DNA of 52,740 nucleotides from assembly GCA_016215705.1 (NCBI GenBank), contig JACRIR010000004.1, positions 1 to 52,740 of the forward strand. The letters are read 5' to 3'. Positions 7,560 to 16,451 of the stretch are shown here, one piece after another. How positions within the stretch are numbered: the first letter of the stretch is position 1; every line of letters starts with the position of its first letter. The stretch is from Candidatus Poribacteria bacterium (GTDB lineage Bacteria; Abyssobacteria; SURF-5). A program made the translations under genes and the position numbers. Under the pieces are notes generated by a model, which was not told the DNA's origin, did not search any database, and was given only the letters and a program-made list of their open reading frames with translations.

Positions 7560-8621
7560 ATGGTTGAAGCGCTGAACGTATTATTGGGTTGCGATGTCGA
7601 CCCGGACCGTCCTCGTTACGGAGGCGCGCGGTATGACACGCGCGACGATCAACTGACGTGGCGCAGCATAAGCGAGGGCATTCAACTGCTTCAGCAGGTC
7701 TTGGATGGAATCGGTATCCAGGCCGGTGTCAAGCCCAAGGTTATCTTTTGTCTCCGGGCTGACACCCAGATGCGAGATATTTATGGGGACGCAGCATGGC
7801 CAATCACGAAATATGCAGACCTTTGGCGCTCGCTCGAACAGGACGGCCATGAGCTTGCATGGCATCCACATCTTTGGCGTTGGAGCAACGAATCCGGATG
7901 CTGGTATCAAGAGACAGAGGATGAGAATTGGATTTCCGAATGCCTCGAGACCGGACATGCCGGATTCACTAAGGCACTTGGAAAAACTCCGGTTACTTGC
8001 CACATGGGCTGGACGTTTCACAACAATGTTTCAATGAGAAGAATCTCCGAGTTGGGTCTAAGAGTCGATTTCTCCGGCTGCCCGGGTGTTTTCTTTGGAG
8101 GTGGGCCGGGGAGCGCGGGGACTGTTTTCGACAACAAGATTGACTGGTTGGGAACGCCGCTGCGCTGGTATCGCCCATCGGAAGTTGACTACAGGCGTCC
8201 GGCGGGCGGGGGGGAGGCCGGATTATCCGTTGTGGAGATTCCAAAGTTCACGACTCGCTCGGGCGTCTTAAGAAAAGTCAAGGGCCTCGCGGCGCGCGGG
8301 AAAAGAGCGCCGGGCACAGGCGCAGCGACTGCCGCTTTCTTGCAGATAACGTCCCTTCCGATGCTTTATTCGCGAGTCATTGCAGAGCGGCTTGCCTGCC
8401 GGGAGGCCGATCCTTTCTTTGCGACCTATTTTCACCCTGACGAACTGCTTGCCGACCGGCCGCGGTCCGCGAAGAATTTTCTGTATTCCCTTGCGAATCT
8501 GGAGAAGAACGTGAAAGGGTTAGTGCGAGCCGCGAGACAAGACGGCAGAGAGGTTTCTTTTGTCACCGGCGCTGAGGCGCTTGAATATATGGTTGGCGGA
8601 ACAAGAAACAGTGGCGTTTAG
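7560..8621 (+). CDS. Polysaccharide deacetylase-like protein
   Basis: This protein of about 353 residues seems to be cytoplasmic. It resembles the NodB-type carbohydrate esterase / glycoside hydrolase deacetylase fold: LLGCDVDPDR near the N-terminus fits the acidic motif 1, HELAWHPHLWRW fits a metal-binding HxxxH-like motif 2, and FVTGAEALEYM near the end is typical of the last strand and helix. The match is to the fold rather than to a characterised enzyme. The start is uncertain, since neither ATG 7560 nor GTG 7527 has a clear ribosome site. It is followed 70 bases later by an HD-GYP response regulator. A sigma-54 promoter about 300 bases upstream may drive it. Confidence 0.55.
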   Translation: MVEALNVLLGCDVDPDRPRYGGARYDTRDDQLTWRSISEGIQLLQQVLDGIGIQAGVKPKVIFCLRADTQMRDIYGDAAWPITKYADLWRSLEQDGHELAWHPHLWRWSNESGCWYQETEDENWISECLETGHAGFTKALGKTPVTCHMGWTFHNNVSMRRISELGLRVDFSGCPGVFFGGGPGSAGTVFDNKIDWLGTPLRWYRPSEVDYRRPAGGGEAGLSVVEIPKFTTRSGVLRKVKGLAARGKRAPGTGAATAAFLQITSLPMLYSRVIAERLACREADPFFATYFHPDELLADRPRSAKNFLYSLANLEKNVKGLVRAARQDGREVSFVTGAEALEYMVGGTRNSGV

Positions 8622-8691
8622 ACGTGTGCATGAAACGCGACAAGACTTCTGAAAAGGGGTACCCGGGTTCAACGCGCGGAGAATAGAGCAC

Positions 8692-9693
8692 ATGGCTGAA
8701 GCAAAGATTCTGGTGGTTGATGACGAACAGATCATCGTGGAACTTCACAGAAAGCTTCTTGAGAAACAAGGCTATCGCGTGATCATGGCTTCCAATGGCC
8801 GCGAAGCCCTCGAGAGAGTCCTGACTGAGAAGCCTGACCTTGTGCTCACCGACGTCTTCATGCCCGAGATGGACGGGCTTCAACTTTGCGACCAGTTGAA
8901 GAAGGGTGAGCGCACAAACCTCATACCCATCATAATGGCCACTTCAGCCGACGACTTCGACCACAAGATACGCGGCATCGAAACCGGCGCGGATGATTTT
9001 CTCGCAAAGCCTGTCCGCCCAAAGGAGCTTTATGCCCGGGTCAAATCGCTCCTTCGCATCAAGAGTCTCACTGACAGCCTCGACAGCGCCGAGACGGTGA
9101 TATTTTCACTTGCAAACGCGATTGAGGCGAAGGATCAGTTCACCAAAGGGCACACTGATCGCGTATCGTCACTGGCGGTGAGTCTCGGGGAACATATTGG
9201 TCTCAACTCAGATGATATCGGGACGCTCTCGAAAGGCGGCATCCTTCATGATATCGGCAAAATAGGCATCAAAGATACCATTCTCAACAAGCCTGGAAAA
9301 CTGACCGCCGAGGAGTTCGAGGAGATCAAGAAACATCCTGAGACCGGCGAGAGAATATGCCTGCCCCTGCATTCACTCCAACCTGTTCTTCCGATAATAA
9401 AGCACCACCATGAGAAGTATGACGGGAGCGGATATCCCTGCGGTTTTGCAGGAGAACATATTCCGTTGCTGGCGAGAATCATGGCTATCGCCGACGTTTA
9501 CGATGCTCTTACTTCACGCCGCGCCTACCGTGACGCCATGCGTCACACGGAGGCAATGGAAATCCTCAGAAGTGAAACCTCTGACAACAAGTTCGATCCC
9601 CTCCTGTTCGAGAAATTTGAAGAGCTGATAGAATCGCGCGAGGACCTCCGGAAGCTTTTTGATTGCGAACAAATGGCAGCAAAAGGCGCATGA
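8692..9693 (+). CDS. Response regulator with HD-GYP cyclic di-GMP phosphodiesterase domain
   Basis: This 333-residue protein has an N-terminal receiver domain (acidic pair in VVDDEQ, phospho-acceptor Asp in VLTDVFMPEMDG, Lys in AKPVRP) joined to an HD-GYP domain. The latter keeps HTDR, HDIGKIG, the HHHEKYDGSGYP signature and DVYDALTSRRAYR. Such RpfG-like proteins hydrolyse cyclic di-GMP under control of phosphorylation. GGAG lies nine bases before the ATG. No histidine kinase is adjacent. It may be co-transcribed with the deacetylase-like gene. Confidence 0.93.
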   Translation: MAEAKILVVDDEQIIVELHRKLLEKQGYRVIMASNGREALERVLTEKPDLVLTDVFMPEMDGLQLCDQLKKGERTNLIPIIMATSADDFDHKIRGIETGADDFLAKPVRPKELYARVKSLLRIKSLTDSLDSAETVIFSLANAIEAKDQFTKGHTDRVSSLAVSLGEHIGLNSDDIGTLSKGGILHDIGKIGIKDTILNKPGKLTAEEFEEIKKHPETGERICLPLHSLQPVLPIIKHHHEKYDGSGYPCGFAGEHIPLLARIMAIADVYDALTSRRAYRDAMRHTEAMEILRSETSDNKFDPLLFEKFEELIESREDLRKLFDCEQMAAKGA

Positions 9694-9837
9694 GAATTAC
9701 CCGTCGCGTCGCCTAAAGACCGCATTCCGGGTTCCGCTTCCGGGGGCGAAGAATTCCTGTTTGGACGGGCTTTTCGCGCAGTCTTCCTTGGGCAGACGAA
9801 ACGTCTCTTTTCGGAACTGCCTTTTCCGCATTCAATC

Positions 9838-9846
9838 TGCTATAAT
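9838..9846 (+). promoter_or_regulatory. Extended -10 promoter upstream of the ThDP enzyme
   Basis: TGCTATAAT is an extended -10 with a consensus hexamer, about 93 bases before the ATG at 9939. The -35 region is weak. The 245-base gap after the HD-GYP gene otherwise shows nothing I recognise. Confidence 0.5.
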
Positions 9847-9938
9847 AAGAATCTCTCTCAGTAAGTGGAGCGCATGTTCCGCAGTGGTGCGTGTTGACTG
9901 CGCGACTCTACAGACGGCTTAAGCGAAAGGAAGAAGAA

Positions 9939-11582
9939 ATGGCCAAGGTAACAGGTGGCGCGCTTGTCGCGCAAGTGATGAAGAACGACGGCATAAAACA
10001 TCTCTTCGGCCTGGTTGGCGGGCATATATATCCCATTTTCGAGAGTTGTGTCGAGATGGGCATCCGGGTTATCGACGTCCGGCACGAGGAGTCGGCTGCG
10101 CATATGGCCGAGGGGTGGGCGCTTGCGACGGGAAAGCCAGGAGTTTGTACAGGGACTGCCGGGCCCGGTTTCACGAACATGCTGACCGGCATCGCCAATT
10201 CATTTATGGGCGGAACGCCGCTCCTGGCGCTGGGCGGGCGCGCATCGGTGGAGGAGTTTGACACCGGTGCACTGCAGGACTTCAATCAGATCGACGTGGT
10301 CAAGCCGATGACCAAGTTTGCGCGCGCGGTCTATCAGACGGAGCGGATTCCGGATTACATGGGCATGGCGTTGCGACACGCAACGAGCGGGCGACCGGGT
10401 CCGACATATCTCGAAATACCGAAAGACCTTGCATTCAAGGAAGTTGATGTAAGCGCCGTCCAGGTTTCTGAATGCCACCGCATGCAGTCGGCGCCGGCCG
10501 GAAATCCTAAAGATGTAGAGAAGGCGCTTGAACTCATCGCGAAGGCGAAGAAACCCGTAGTTGTCGCAGGAGGCGGCATCTGGTGGTCACAGGCGCAAAA
10601 AGAACTGAAGGAGTTTGTTGAAAAAGCTGACATCCCGATCTATACGCGGAGTTCCGCGCGAGGGTCGGTCCCTGACGATCACCCGTTGTGCATGGGCCCC
10701 GGTTTTACGCTGGACCCCGGCTTCCAAGGAGTATTGGCGGAGGCCGACTTGCTCATTATGTTGAGCACCCGTTTTGCGTTTACCTTCAGAGCACGATTCC
10801 TTCCGCCTTCTTTGAAAGTTATTCGGGTGGATATTGAGCCGTCCGAAATCTGCGCAGGGCGCGCGCCGGATGTCGGCATTGCGGGCGACGTTCGAATGGT
10901 TCTGCAACAACTCGTCGGCGGCATCAAGAAGATGTCGCATAAGGAATGGGTCGCTCAGCTTCGCGATGGTCGCGAGCGGATGCGCGAAGCGTTCGAGCCG
11001 ATGCTTGCATCCGAACAAATCCCGATCAATCCACTCAGACTATGTCGCGAAATTACCAAATTCCTGGATCGAGAGACCATAGTTTGCACTGACGGCGGCG
11101 ACATGTGCGTGTGGGGGAATCTGGCGTTGCCGGCATTGGGCCCGGGACTGTTCCTCTCGCAGGCGTCATCCATTTTTGGATGTCTCGGCGTCGGTATTCC
11201 CTACGGAATAGCCGCGAAGCTGGCGCACCCGGAGAAGAGGGTCATAGTCTTTACCGGCGACGGCAGTTTTGGCCTCACACTAATGGAATTCGACACCGCC
11301 CTGAGACATAATATCCCGTTTGTAACCATAATAGGAAACGACAAGTGTTGGGGAATGATTCACCGCTCACTGAAAGGTCAGCGACCAATGACTGTCGGTT
11401 GCGAGTTGGTTCACAGGCGGTACGACAAGATTGTCGAGGCTATGGGCGGCCACGGCGAATACGTCGAAAAGCCGGAGGACATTGCCCCGGCAATCCAGAG
11501 AGCGCTCGATTCAGGCTTGCCCGCCTGCGTGAATGTCATGACTGATCCGGAGATTGGGCCAGGACTGGGGGGAGCTCTTTAG
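9939..11582 (+). CDS. ThDP-dependent enzyme of the acetolactate synthase / 2-hydroxyacyl lyase family
   Basis: This 547-residue protein has the three-domain layout of the pyruvate oxidase / acetolactate synthase superfamily. The catalytic glutamate is E50 in RHEESAAHMAEGWA, the flap GTAGPGFTNMLTG follows, and the ThDP-binding motif begins at G440-D441-G442 (GDGSFGLTLMEF) with the GNDKCWG asparagine some 27 residues later. The ATG at 9939 follows AAAGGAAGAAG; a longer frame from 9891 has no ribosome site. Candidates include acetolactate synthase-like, 2-hydroxyacyl-CoA lyase and sulfoacetaldehyde acetyltransferase-like enzymes. No small regulatory subunit is adjacent, which argues against a biosynthetic acetolactate synthase. 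Confidence 0.82.
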   Translation: MAKVTGGALVAQVMKNDGIKHLFGLVGGHIYPIFESCVEMGIRVIDVRHEESAAHMAEGWALATGKPGVCTGTAGPGFTNMLTGIANSFMGGTPLLALGGRASVEEFDTGALQDFNQIDVVKPMTKFARAVYQTERIPDYMGMALRHATSGRPGPTYLEIPKDLAFKEVDVSAVQVSECHRMQSAPAGNPKDVEKALELIAKAKKPVVVAGGGIWWSQAQKELKEFVEKADIPIYTRSSARGSVPDDHPLCMGPGFTLDPGFQGVLAEADLLIMLSTRFAFTFRARFLPPSLKVIRVDIEPSEICAGRAPDVGIAGDVRMVLQQLVGGIKKMSHKEWVAQLRDGRERMREAFEPMLASEQIPINPLRLCREITKFLDRETIVCTDGGDMCVWGNLALPALGPGLFLSQASSIFGCLGVGIPYGIAAKLAHPEKRVIVFTGDGSFGLTLMEFDTALRHNIPFVTIIGNDKCWGMIHRSLKGQRPMTVGCELVHRRYDKIVEAMGGHGEYVEKPEDIAPAIQRALDSGLPACVNVMTDPEIGPGLGGAL

Positions 11583-11643
11583 ACAGAATCCGTGAATCGT
11601 CCTTATAGGCGATGCCGCAAGAGGAAGCAAGGAAGCTGGTTTA

Positions 11644-12795
11644 TTGAGCGGAGAAACAGAGAGCGAGAAGGCCAAAGCATACAACCGCGCCAAGCGCGTT
11701 CTATTCCTGATTGAGCTTGGCGTCGGTTTCTTATACCTCGTGGTGTTGCTGTTTTCCGGCGTGTCTGTCGTCATAACACAGAAGCTGGAAACAGCAACGT
11801 ACAACGTGTGGTTTGTCATTCTTCTGTATCTGCTTATCATTGGCGTCGCTTACGACCTCGTCGCGTTTCCCATCGACCTGTATGGAGGTTTTGTCCTCGA
11901 GCACAAATTCGGACAATCCACTCAGTCGCTCCGCGCATGGGCGTGGGACCGGTTGAAGTCAGCGGGGATCGGTTTTGCGATAGGAGCGTCACTTGCCGAA
12001 GGCCTGTACTGGTTTCTCCGAAGGTATCCGACCAACTGGTGGCTGATAGCCGCTGCGATGTTCATCGCCGTGGCCGTCATCATGGCTAATCTGGCGCCGG
12101 TTGTGCTTATGCCGCTCTTCTATAAATTCACACCGCTTCGGAACGAGGAATTGAAGAAACGTCTACTCGCGCTTTTTGAGAAGGCGAACACGAAAGTGAG
12201 AGGCGTCTATGAGATGGACATGAGTCGAAAGACTCACGCTGCCAACGCGGCTCTGGTCGGGTTGGGCAACACGCGCCGGATTGTCCTTGCAGATACGGTT
12301 CTGGAGCGCTACGAACCGGATGAAATCGAGGCTATCCTTGCCCATGAGCTGGGTCATCATGAGAATTGGGATATCTGGAAAGGCATTCTCTTCCAGTCGG
12401 TATTGTCGACTGTTTCGTTCTACCTTGCCCACGTGATTTTGGGAACATATTCGTTCTCCTTTGGAATGCGGGGGCCTTCCGACATAGCTGCTTTCCCTCT
12501 CCTCATGGTTACAATTGCAGCGGTATCACTTTTCTTCTTGCCTGCGGTCAATGGCTTCACGAGACGATTGGAACGCCGCGCCGATGCTTTTGCGCTCACT
12601 CTGACTCGTAATCCGGAAGCGTTTGTCTCCATGATATCGAAACTCGGCCGGCAGAACCTTGCAGAGTTTGAGCCCAACCCGATTCTCGAATTCCTGCTGT
12701 TCTCGCACCCATCAATCGGCAAGCGGATGCAACGGGCGCGGGAGTTGTTTCCGGAAGATTTCAGGGGAACAGAAAAAGTTGAAAAAGAAGGCTGA
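11644..12795 (+). CDS. M48 family membrane metalloprotease (Ste24/CAAX protease 1-like)
   Basis: This 383-residue integral membrane protein has several hydrophobic helices and the zinc-protease motif HELGHH, with H234, E235 and H238. A second glutamate, E310 in LERRADAFAL, is the expected third zinc ligand. The size and the layout of membrane helices around the catalytic domain match Ste24-type M48 proteases rather than HtpX. The start is probably the TTG at 11644 after an AAGGAAG site; the next in-frame ATG would remove the first membrane segments. The gene follows the ThDP enzyme by 61 bases. In bacteria these proteases are thought to take part in membrane protein quality control. Confidence 0.87.
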   Translation: MSGETESEKAKAYNRAKRVLFLIELGVGFLYLVVLLFSGVSVVITQKLETATYNVWFVILLYLLIIGVAYDLVAFPIDLYGGFVLEHKFGQSTQSLRAWAWDRLKSAGIGFAIGASLAEGLYWFLRRYPTNWWLIAAAMFIAVAVIMANLAPVVLMPLFYKFTPLRNEELKKRLLALFEKANTKVRGVYEMDMSRKTHAANAALVGLGNTRRIVLADTVLERYEPDEIEAILAHELGHHENWDIWKGILFQSVLSTVSFYLAHVILGTYSFSFGMRGPSDIAAFPLLMVTIAAVSLFFLPAVNGFTRRLERRADAFALTLTRNPEAFVSMISKLGRQNLAEFEPNPILEFLLFSHPSIGKRMQRARELFPEDFRGTEKVEKEG

Positions 12796-12855
12796 TTTCG
12801 GATAGAGTGTGAATCAGTGGTGAGACGGAATGAATACATGATTGGAGAACAGCGG

Positions 12856-13413
12856 ATGCGGATATCACGTTATCGTGTGATTATTCTTGTGTTTCTTTTG
12901 TTCACCGGTTGCTCGAATCTGACTGGTTGGCGGATTCCGGGAACGGAGAAAGGCGTCGGCGCGACAACAAAGGTATATTTGGTGCTGGAGAACGTGGAGA
13001 CAATGCCTGAGGATATAAGGACGCATGGTGAGATATATGTCGATGACGCCTTTTTTGGAAACACAAAAAGGCCGACCTACTACAAGTTCGTCGGCAACGC
13101 GCTCGTAGTGGGGGAGGTGCAAATCGAGAAGGACAGGATTCACACGATAAAGGTTGTCTTCCCGGGCTATGAGTCATTCTCGCAGACACGCCATTTTGGA
13201 ACCCTGGCGGAGTATTCTGTCCCGTTCCGCCTGAAAAGGCTGCCCGGAGAACTTCCCGTAATTCCCGAGCCACAGCCGCCGGAGAAAAGGTGGTACGAAT
13301 TCTGGAAGCCATCCGAGTCCGGGCAACCGCCGCAACAACCTGTCGCTCCCGTACAGTCTGAGCCACAACCGGAGCAGCCCGCGGAGAAGAAGTGGTATGA
13401 GTTCTGGAAATAA
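12856..13413 (+). CDS. Lipoprotein with a PEGA-like domain and repeated WYEFWK motif
   Basis: This protein of about 185 residues starts with a lipoprotein signal (arginine-rich head, VIILVFLLFTGC lipobox) cleaved before the cysteine, so it should be attached to an envelope membrane. The central part resembles a PEGA-type beta domain (GEIYVDDAFFGN, then HTIKVVFPGYESFSQ). A proline- and glutamine-rich tail carries RWYEFWKP and, 38 residues later, the C-terminal KWYEFWK. I choose the ATG at 12856 because GGAGAA lies eight bases before it and because this places the signal at the N-terminus. Its function is unknown. Confidence 0.75.
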   Translation: MRISRYRVIILVFLLFTGCSNLTGWRIPGTEKGVGATTKVYLVLENVETMPEDIRTHGEIYVDDAFFGNTKRPTYYKFVGNALVVGEVQIEKDRIHTIKVVFPGYESFSQTRHFGTLAEYSVPFRLKRLPGELPVIPEPQPPEKRWYEFWKPSESGQPPQQPVAPVQSEPQPEQPAEKKWYEFWK

Positions 13414-13462
13414 TTCGGCGGTGGTTGACCTGATCCATGCGGCGACTTTTTTCTTTCCGCAA

Positions 13463-13482
13463 GAGCGCAGCACGCGGCGCTC
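13463..13482. repeat. REP-like short hairpin
   Basis: GAGCGC and GCGCTC flank an 8-base loop, followed by CTACAGG. Read on the other strand this gives CCTGTAGGAGCGC, which resembles the heads of REP elements known from other bacteria. It lies in the spacer before the rhomboid gene. I cannot tell from one copy whether it is a true family member. Confidence 0.35.
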
Positions 13483-13567
13483 CTACAGGCCTCATTGAAC
13501 GCTTTCGCCGCCGAAAGCCATCCCGATCTGGCAGGAGGCTACTGATGATTGCAAAGGTGACCACATA

Positions 13568-14377
13568 ATGGGCCTTTATTACGGTGGCTCCGAATATCGT
13601 TTCTCTGTCCGCATATCATATGCAGTCAAGCTTCTGATAATCGCGAACATCGCGACTTTCTTCATTCAGCAAATCTGCTCGCTGGCTTTTCGGACCGATT
13701 ATCTGGCGCTTTTTCTGGGCCTCAACTCCTTCAGGGTTCTTCAGGGGATGATATGGCAGCTCGTCACGTACATGTTCCTGCACTACGATCTCTTTCATCT
13801 CCTCTTCAATATGCTCGCCCTGTGGATGTTCGGCTCCGATGTAGAGGAAGAGTTGAGCACCCGCCAATTCCTGCGCTTCTATTTCTTTACCGGAATTGGG
13901 GCGGGGCTGTTGAGTTTCTTAACCAGCATCGGAGTGAATACCGTCACGATTGGCGCATCGGGCGCGATCTTCGGGATTTTGGTCGCATTCGGCATGTTGT
14001 TTCCCAACCGTATTGTGCTCGTATTCTTTTTCTTCCCGATGCGAGCAAAAAATTTTGTCATCCTCTTTGGCGCAATCGAATTATGGATGACCCTGAGTGC
14101 CGGACCCCGCATGGGCGGAGTCGCGAGATTCGCCCACCTCGGCGGAATGTTGTTCGGGTATCTCTATCTCAAGTTCGGTGACAGAATTCGCTGGTCGATC
14201 CCGCGCATAAGGTTCTCCCGGCATTCCGGAGTGCGGGAGACTGAAGCGGAATGGATGCGTTTCATGAGGGAAGAAGTGGACCCGATCCTTGACAAGATCG
14301 GTCGCGAAGGAATACATTCGCTCTCGCGCAAAGAACGTGGAATTCTGAAGAAAGCGCGCGGACGGCGGAAGACATGA
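13568..14377 (+). CDS. Rhomboid family intramembrane serine protease
   Basis: This 269-residue protein has about six hydrophobic segments and the two catalytic elements of rhomboids: S131 in GASGAIFG and H190 in FAHLGGMLFGYLY. The conserved region HYDLFHLLFNMLALW matches the loop with the H-x-N motif near the oxyanion hole. It has a C-terminal cytoplasmic tail of about 60 basic and acidic residues, longer than in the minimal rhomboids. Rhomboids cleave substrates inside the membrane; the substrate here is unknown. The DUF4416 gene begins three bases after its stop. Confidence 0.92.
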   Translation: MGLYYGGSEYRFSVRISYAVKLLIIANIATFFIQQICSLAFRTDYLALFLGLNSFRVLQGMIWQLVTYMFLHYDLFHLLFNMLALWMFGSDVEEELSTRQFLRFYFFTGIGAGLLSFLTSIGVNTVTIGASGAIFGILVAFGMLFPNRIVLVFFFFPMRAKNFVILFGAIELWMTLSAGPRMGGVARFAHLGGMLFGYLYLKFGDRIRWSIPRIRFSRHSGVRETEAEWMRFMREEVDPILDKIGREGIHSLSRKERGILKKARGRRKT

Positions 14378-14380
14378 ATC

Positions 14381-14923
14381 ATGGGGGAAATCTGCGCTCC
14401 CGGTCCGGTAAAGTTGTTTGTAGGAATGCTTGCCCGGAGTGTGGACATGTTTGAAATCGCACAGAATGAGATGTCGGCCCGATTCGGCCCGACAGATTCC
14501 TCAAGTGACGTGATGCCGTTTGATTTCACTGATTACTACGAGCGGGAGATGGGGCCGGGCCTGCTGCGAAAATTTGCGGTATTCGACAAGATGATAAATC
14601 CGGCGGACCTGGTTATGGCAAAACTGTTCACAAACGAGGTCGAGCGAAGGATATCGAGGCAGAGGGGAAGCGAACGACGCCTTATCAATCTCGACCCGGG
14701 CTACATCGCTCCATCGAAACTGGTATTGGCCTCGACGAAGGACTACTCTCACCGTATCTATCTGGGTGAAGGCATCTTTGCCGAAGTGACGTTGTACTAT
14801 GCCAACAAGCGCTTCAACCCGTGGCCATGGACTTATCCGGATTATAAGACCGACGCATACTGCCAGTTCTTCGATAATGTCCGAAAAAGGTATCTGGAAA
14901 AACTCAGAGCGGTCGAAGCGTAG
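14381..14923 (+). CDS. DUF4416 family protein
   Basis: This 180-residue cytosolic protein matches my recollection of DUF4416: it opens with PVKLFVGMLA, has DYYEREMGPGLLRKF in the middle, and continues with LDPGYIAPSKLVLASTKDYSHRIYLGEGIFAEVTL and WTYPDY near the end. The family is found mainly in deltaproteobacterial and related lineages, and its function is unknown. The rhomboid gene ends three bases before this ATG, so the two are almost certainly co-transcribed. Confidence 0.85.
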   Translation: MGEICAPGPVKLFVGMLARSVDMFEIAQNEMSARFGPTDSSSDVMPFDFTDYYEREMGPGLLRKFAVFDKMINPADLVMAKLFTNEVERRISRQRGSERRLINLDPGYIAPSKLVLASTKDYSHRIYLGEGIFAEVTLYYANKRFNPWPWTYPDYKTDAYCQFFDNVRKRYLEKLRAVEA

Positions 14924-15044
14924 TAGTCGAAGAGATCCTGCTGAGCCGGATACGTGGTTCCGGCGGGCTTCCGCTAGATTTGAAACCTGGAATTTGTGAC
15001 CTTGGGTTCTGGACTTGAAACCATTTCTTGGGAGGGAAGAAGCC

Positions 15045-15773
15045 ATGGGAACAAAGAGATTCTTGATAGTTCTCAGTGTGGCCATGTCTTTCATATCATG
15101 GTTTTCGCATGGGGCCGTCGGAGATATCATTAAGTTCACGCGCGGCGCCCGGAAACAATGTGTCGTAATAGAGCAGACTGAGAAGTCTGTGCGCTTCTTG
15201 ACCTCGATGGGAGAAATCGAGATGCCTCTTGCCAAGATCGAGTCCATAGAGCGCGAGTCGGATGAAGTAAATGCGGCGCTTAAAAAGGAATGGGCCGGCA
15301 GGAAGACCAAGGCGCCCAAAGAGCCCGAAGTAAAGCCGGAGCCGGTTGACGAAAAACCGAAGATACTTCGCACATATAACATTGACATTACCAAGAGGAG
15401 GATTTCATTAGGAGGAAAGGGCGGAGTCGGAGAAGCGCAGCCGATGGTTTCATTCGTTGTTCAGGACTACGGAATGGTCGAGGGGAGCAGGCTTTTCAAC
15501 ATCAGTGTCACTTCTTACAAGAGCACGTCCGCAGACCTGTCGCCCGCCAATTTCCATGCTTTATTGACCAACGGCGCCCGCGTTGACCCGAAGCCTCTTG
15601 AAGGATATGACGCCCTTGACAAACGGGTTGGTCTCAATCAAACCGTGACAGGGTATCTGGCATTCTCGACGGACGCAGACATCAAGACCATTGTCTTGAG
15701 ATCGGACCTGACGGATTTCGACTTGAACCTTGAAACAGGGGAATTTATCACTCCGCGCACGGGGTTGTTTTGA
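15045..15773 (+). CDS. Secreted protein of unknown function
   Basis: This 242-residue protein has an N-terminal signal peptide (KRFLIVLSVAMSFISWFSHGAVG). The next 60 residues resemble a small beta domain in which a chemical or mechanical stimulus is converted to a repeated unit (GDIIKFTRGARKQCVVIEQTEKSVRFLTSMGEIEMPLAKIESIE), as in many periplasmic proteins. A charged linker and a C-terminal beta-rich domain follow. GGAGGG lies eight bases before the ATG at 15045. It precedes another small secreted protein. I do not recognise a named family. Confidence 0.65.
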   Translation: MGTKRFLIVLSVAMSFISWFSHGAVGDIIKFTRGARKQCVVIEQTEKSVRFLTSMGEIEMPLAKIESIERESDEVNAALKKEWAGRKTKAPKEPEVKPEPVDEKPKILRTYNIDITKRRISLGGKGGVGEAQPMVSFVVQDYGMVEGSRLFNISVTSYKSTSADLSPANFHALLTNGARVDPKPLEGYDALDKRVGLNQTVTGYLAFSTDADIKTIVLRSDLTDFDLNLETGEFITPRTGLF

Positions 15774-15878
15774 AGCCGTCAGCATCGGGAGATAGTAAAT
15801 ACTTGATGGTGAAGTCGTATGCGAAAGAAGGGCAATGAAACGGGTTGCTCTTGCGCGTCATTCTCCAGGAATAGCCTA

Positions 15879-16301
15879 ATGCGCGGCAACTCGAAGCGAG
15901 TGCGTTCGTTTGGCGTTGCGCTTCTGTCGGGCGCTCTCTTACTGGCGGAGGCTATCTGCTTTCTCGCGTTTATCTCCGGGGAGGCCTGTGCCGAAAACCG
16001 TCTTTACTACTTGCGCGTTACACTCCGGAACGGTGAGCGATACGAGACTATCTCGGCGCTAAATCCCGCGAACTATTGTTCGGTCAACGGGGGCTCAGTC
16101 ATTTTTTTTCGCGATTATTCCCTCATTTACAGTGCGGAGATGAAAGTGAAAGTATTGCGGACGTGGGTCGATCGCAGCGACAATCTGAGCGCGAATTGGC
16201 GGAAAGTCCTCGCGGCCTACAACATGCTTTCAAATAACAACCATAAGCCATTGCCGCGTGTGCCGCCATTGACGACGGCTGAAATGCGACGGCCGGAGTG
16301 A
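15879..16301 (+). CDS. Small secreted protein of unknown function
   Basis: This protein of about 140 residues begins with a basic head and a hydrophobic segment (VALLSGALLLAEAICFLAFISGEACA) that ends in a plausible signal-peptidase site. The mature part (YYLRVTLRNGERYETISALNPANYCSVNGG) has the same style of short beta domain as the preceding secreted protein. The exact start is uncertain; an AGGAAT site precedes the ATG at 15879, and a longer frame begins at 15819. The two secreted genes may form one transcription unit. Confidence 0.55.
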   Translation: MRGNSKRVRSFGVALLSGALLLAEAICFLAFISGEACAENRLYYLRVTLRNGERYETISALNPANYCSVNGGSVIFFRDYSLIYSAEMKVKVLRTWVDRSDNLSANWRKVLAAYNMLSNNNHKPLPRVPPLTTAEMRRPE

Positions 16302-16451
16302 CTGTCTGCGCGAGAGGATTGAATGACGGCGGGAGCGGGGAAGAGGGATAAAGGCGAAAAGGGGACTCAAGGAATTGCTGGTCATGAATCGCGGATCACG
16401 AGCTCGCTGACGGCTGCTTCAGTGATTGGGGAGAAAGGGAGAAGAGTGCAG

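Noticed and set aside
420-11582. A taurine degradation pathway from the aminotransferase and the ThDP enzyme
   Set aside because: The two genes are 8 kb apart with unrelated genes between them, the ThDP enzyme is shorter than typical sulfoacetaldehyde acetyltransferase, and no phosphotransacetylase is seen nearby.
12902-13564. A 220-codon arginine-rich minus-strand frame
   Set aside because: It lies opposite the lipoprotein gene, its composition is dominated by Arg, Pro and Ser as expected from an antisense frame, and it lacks motifs.
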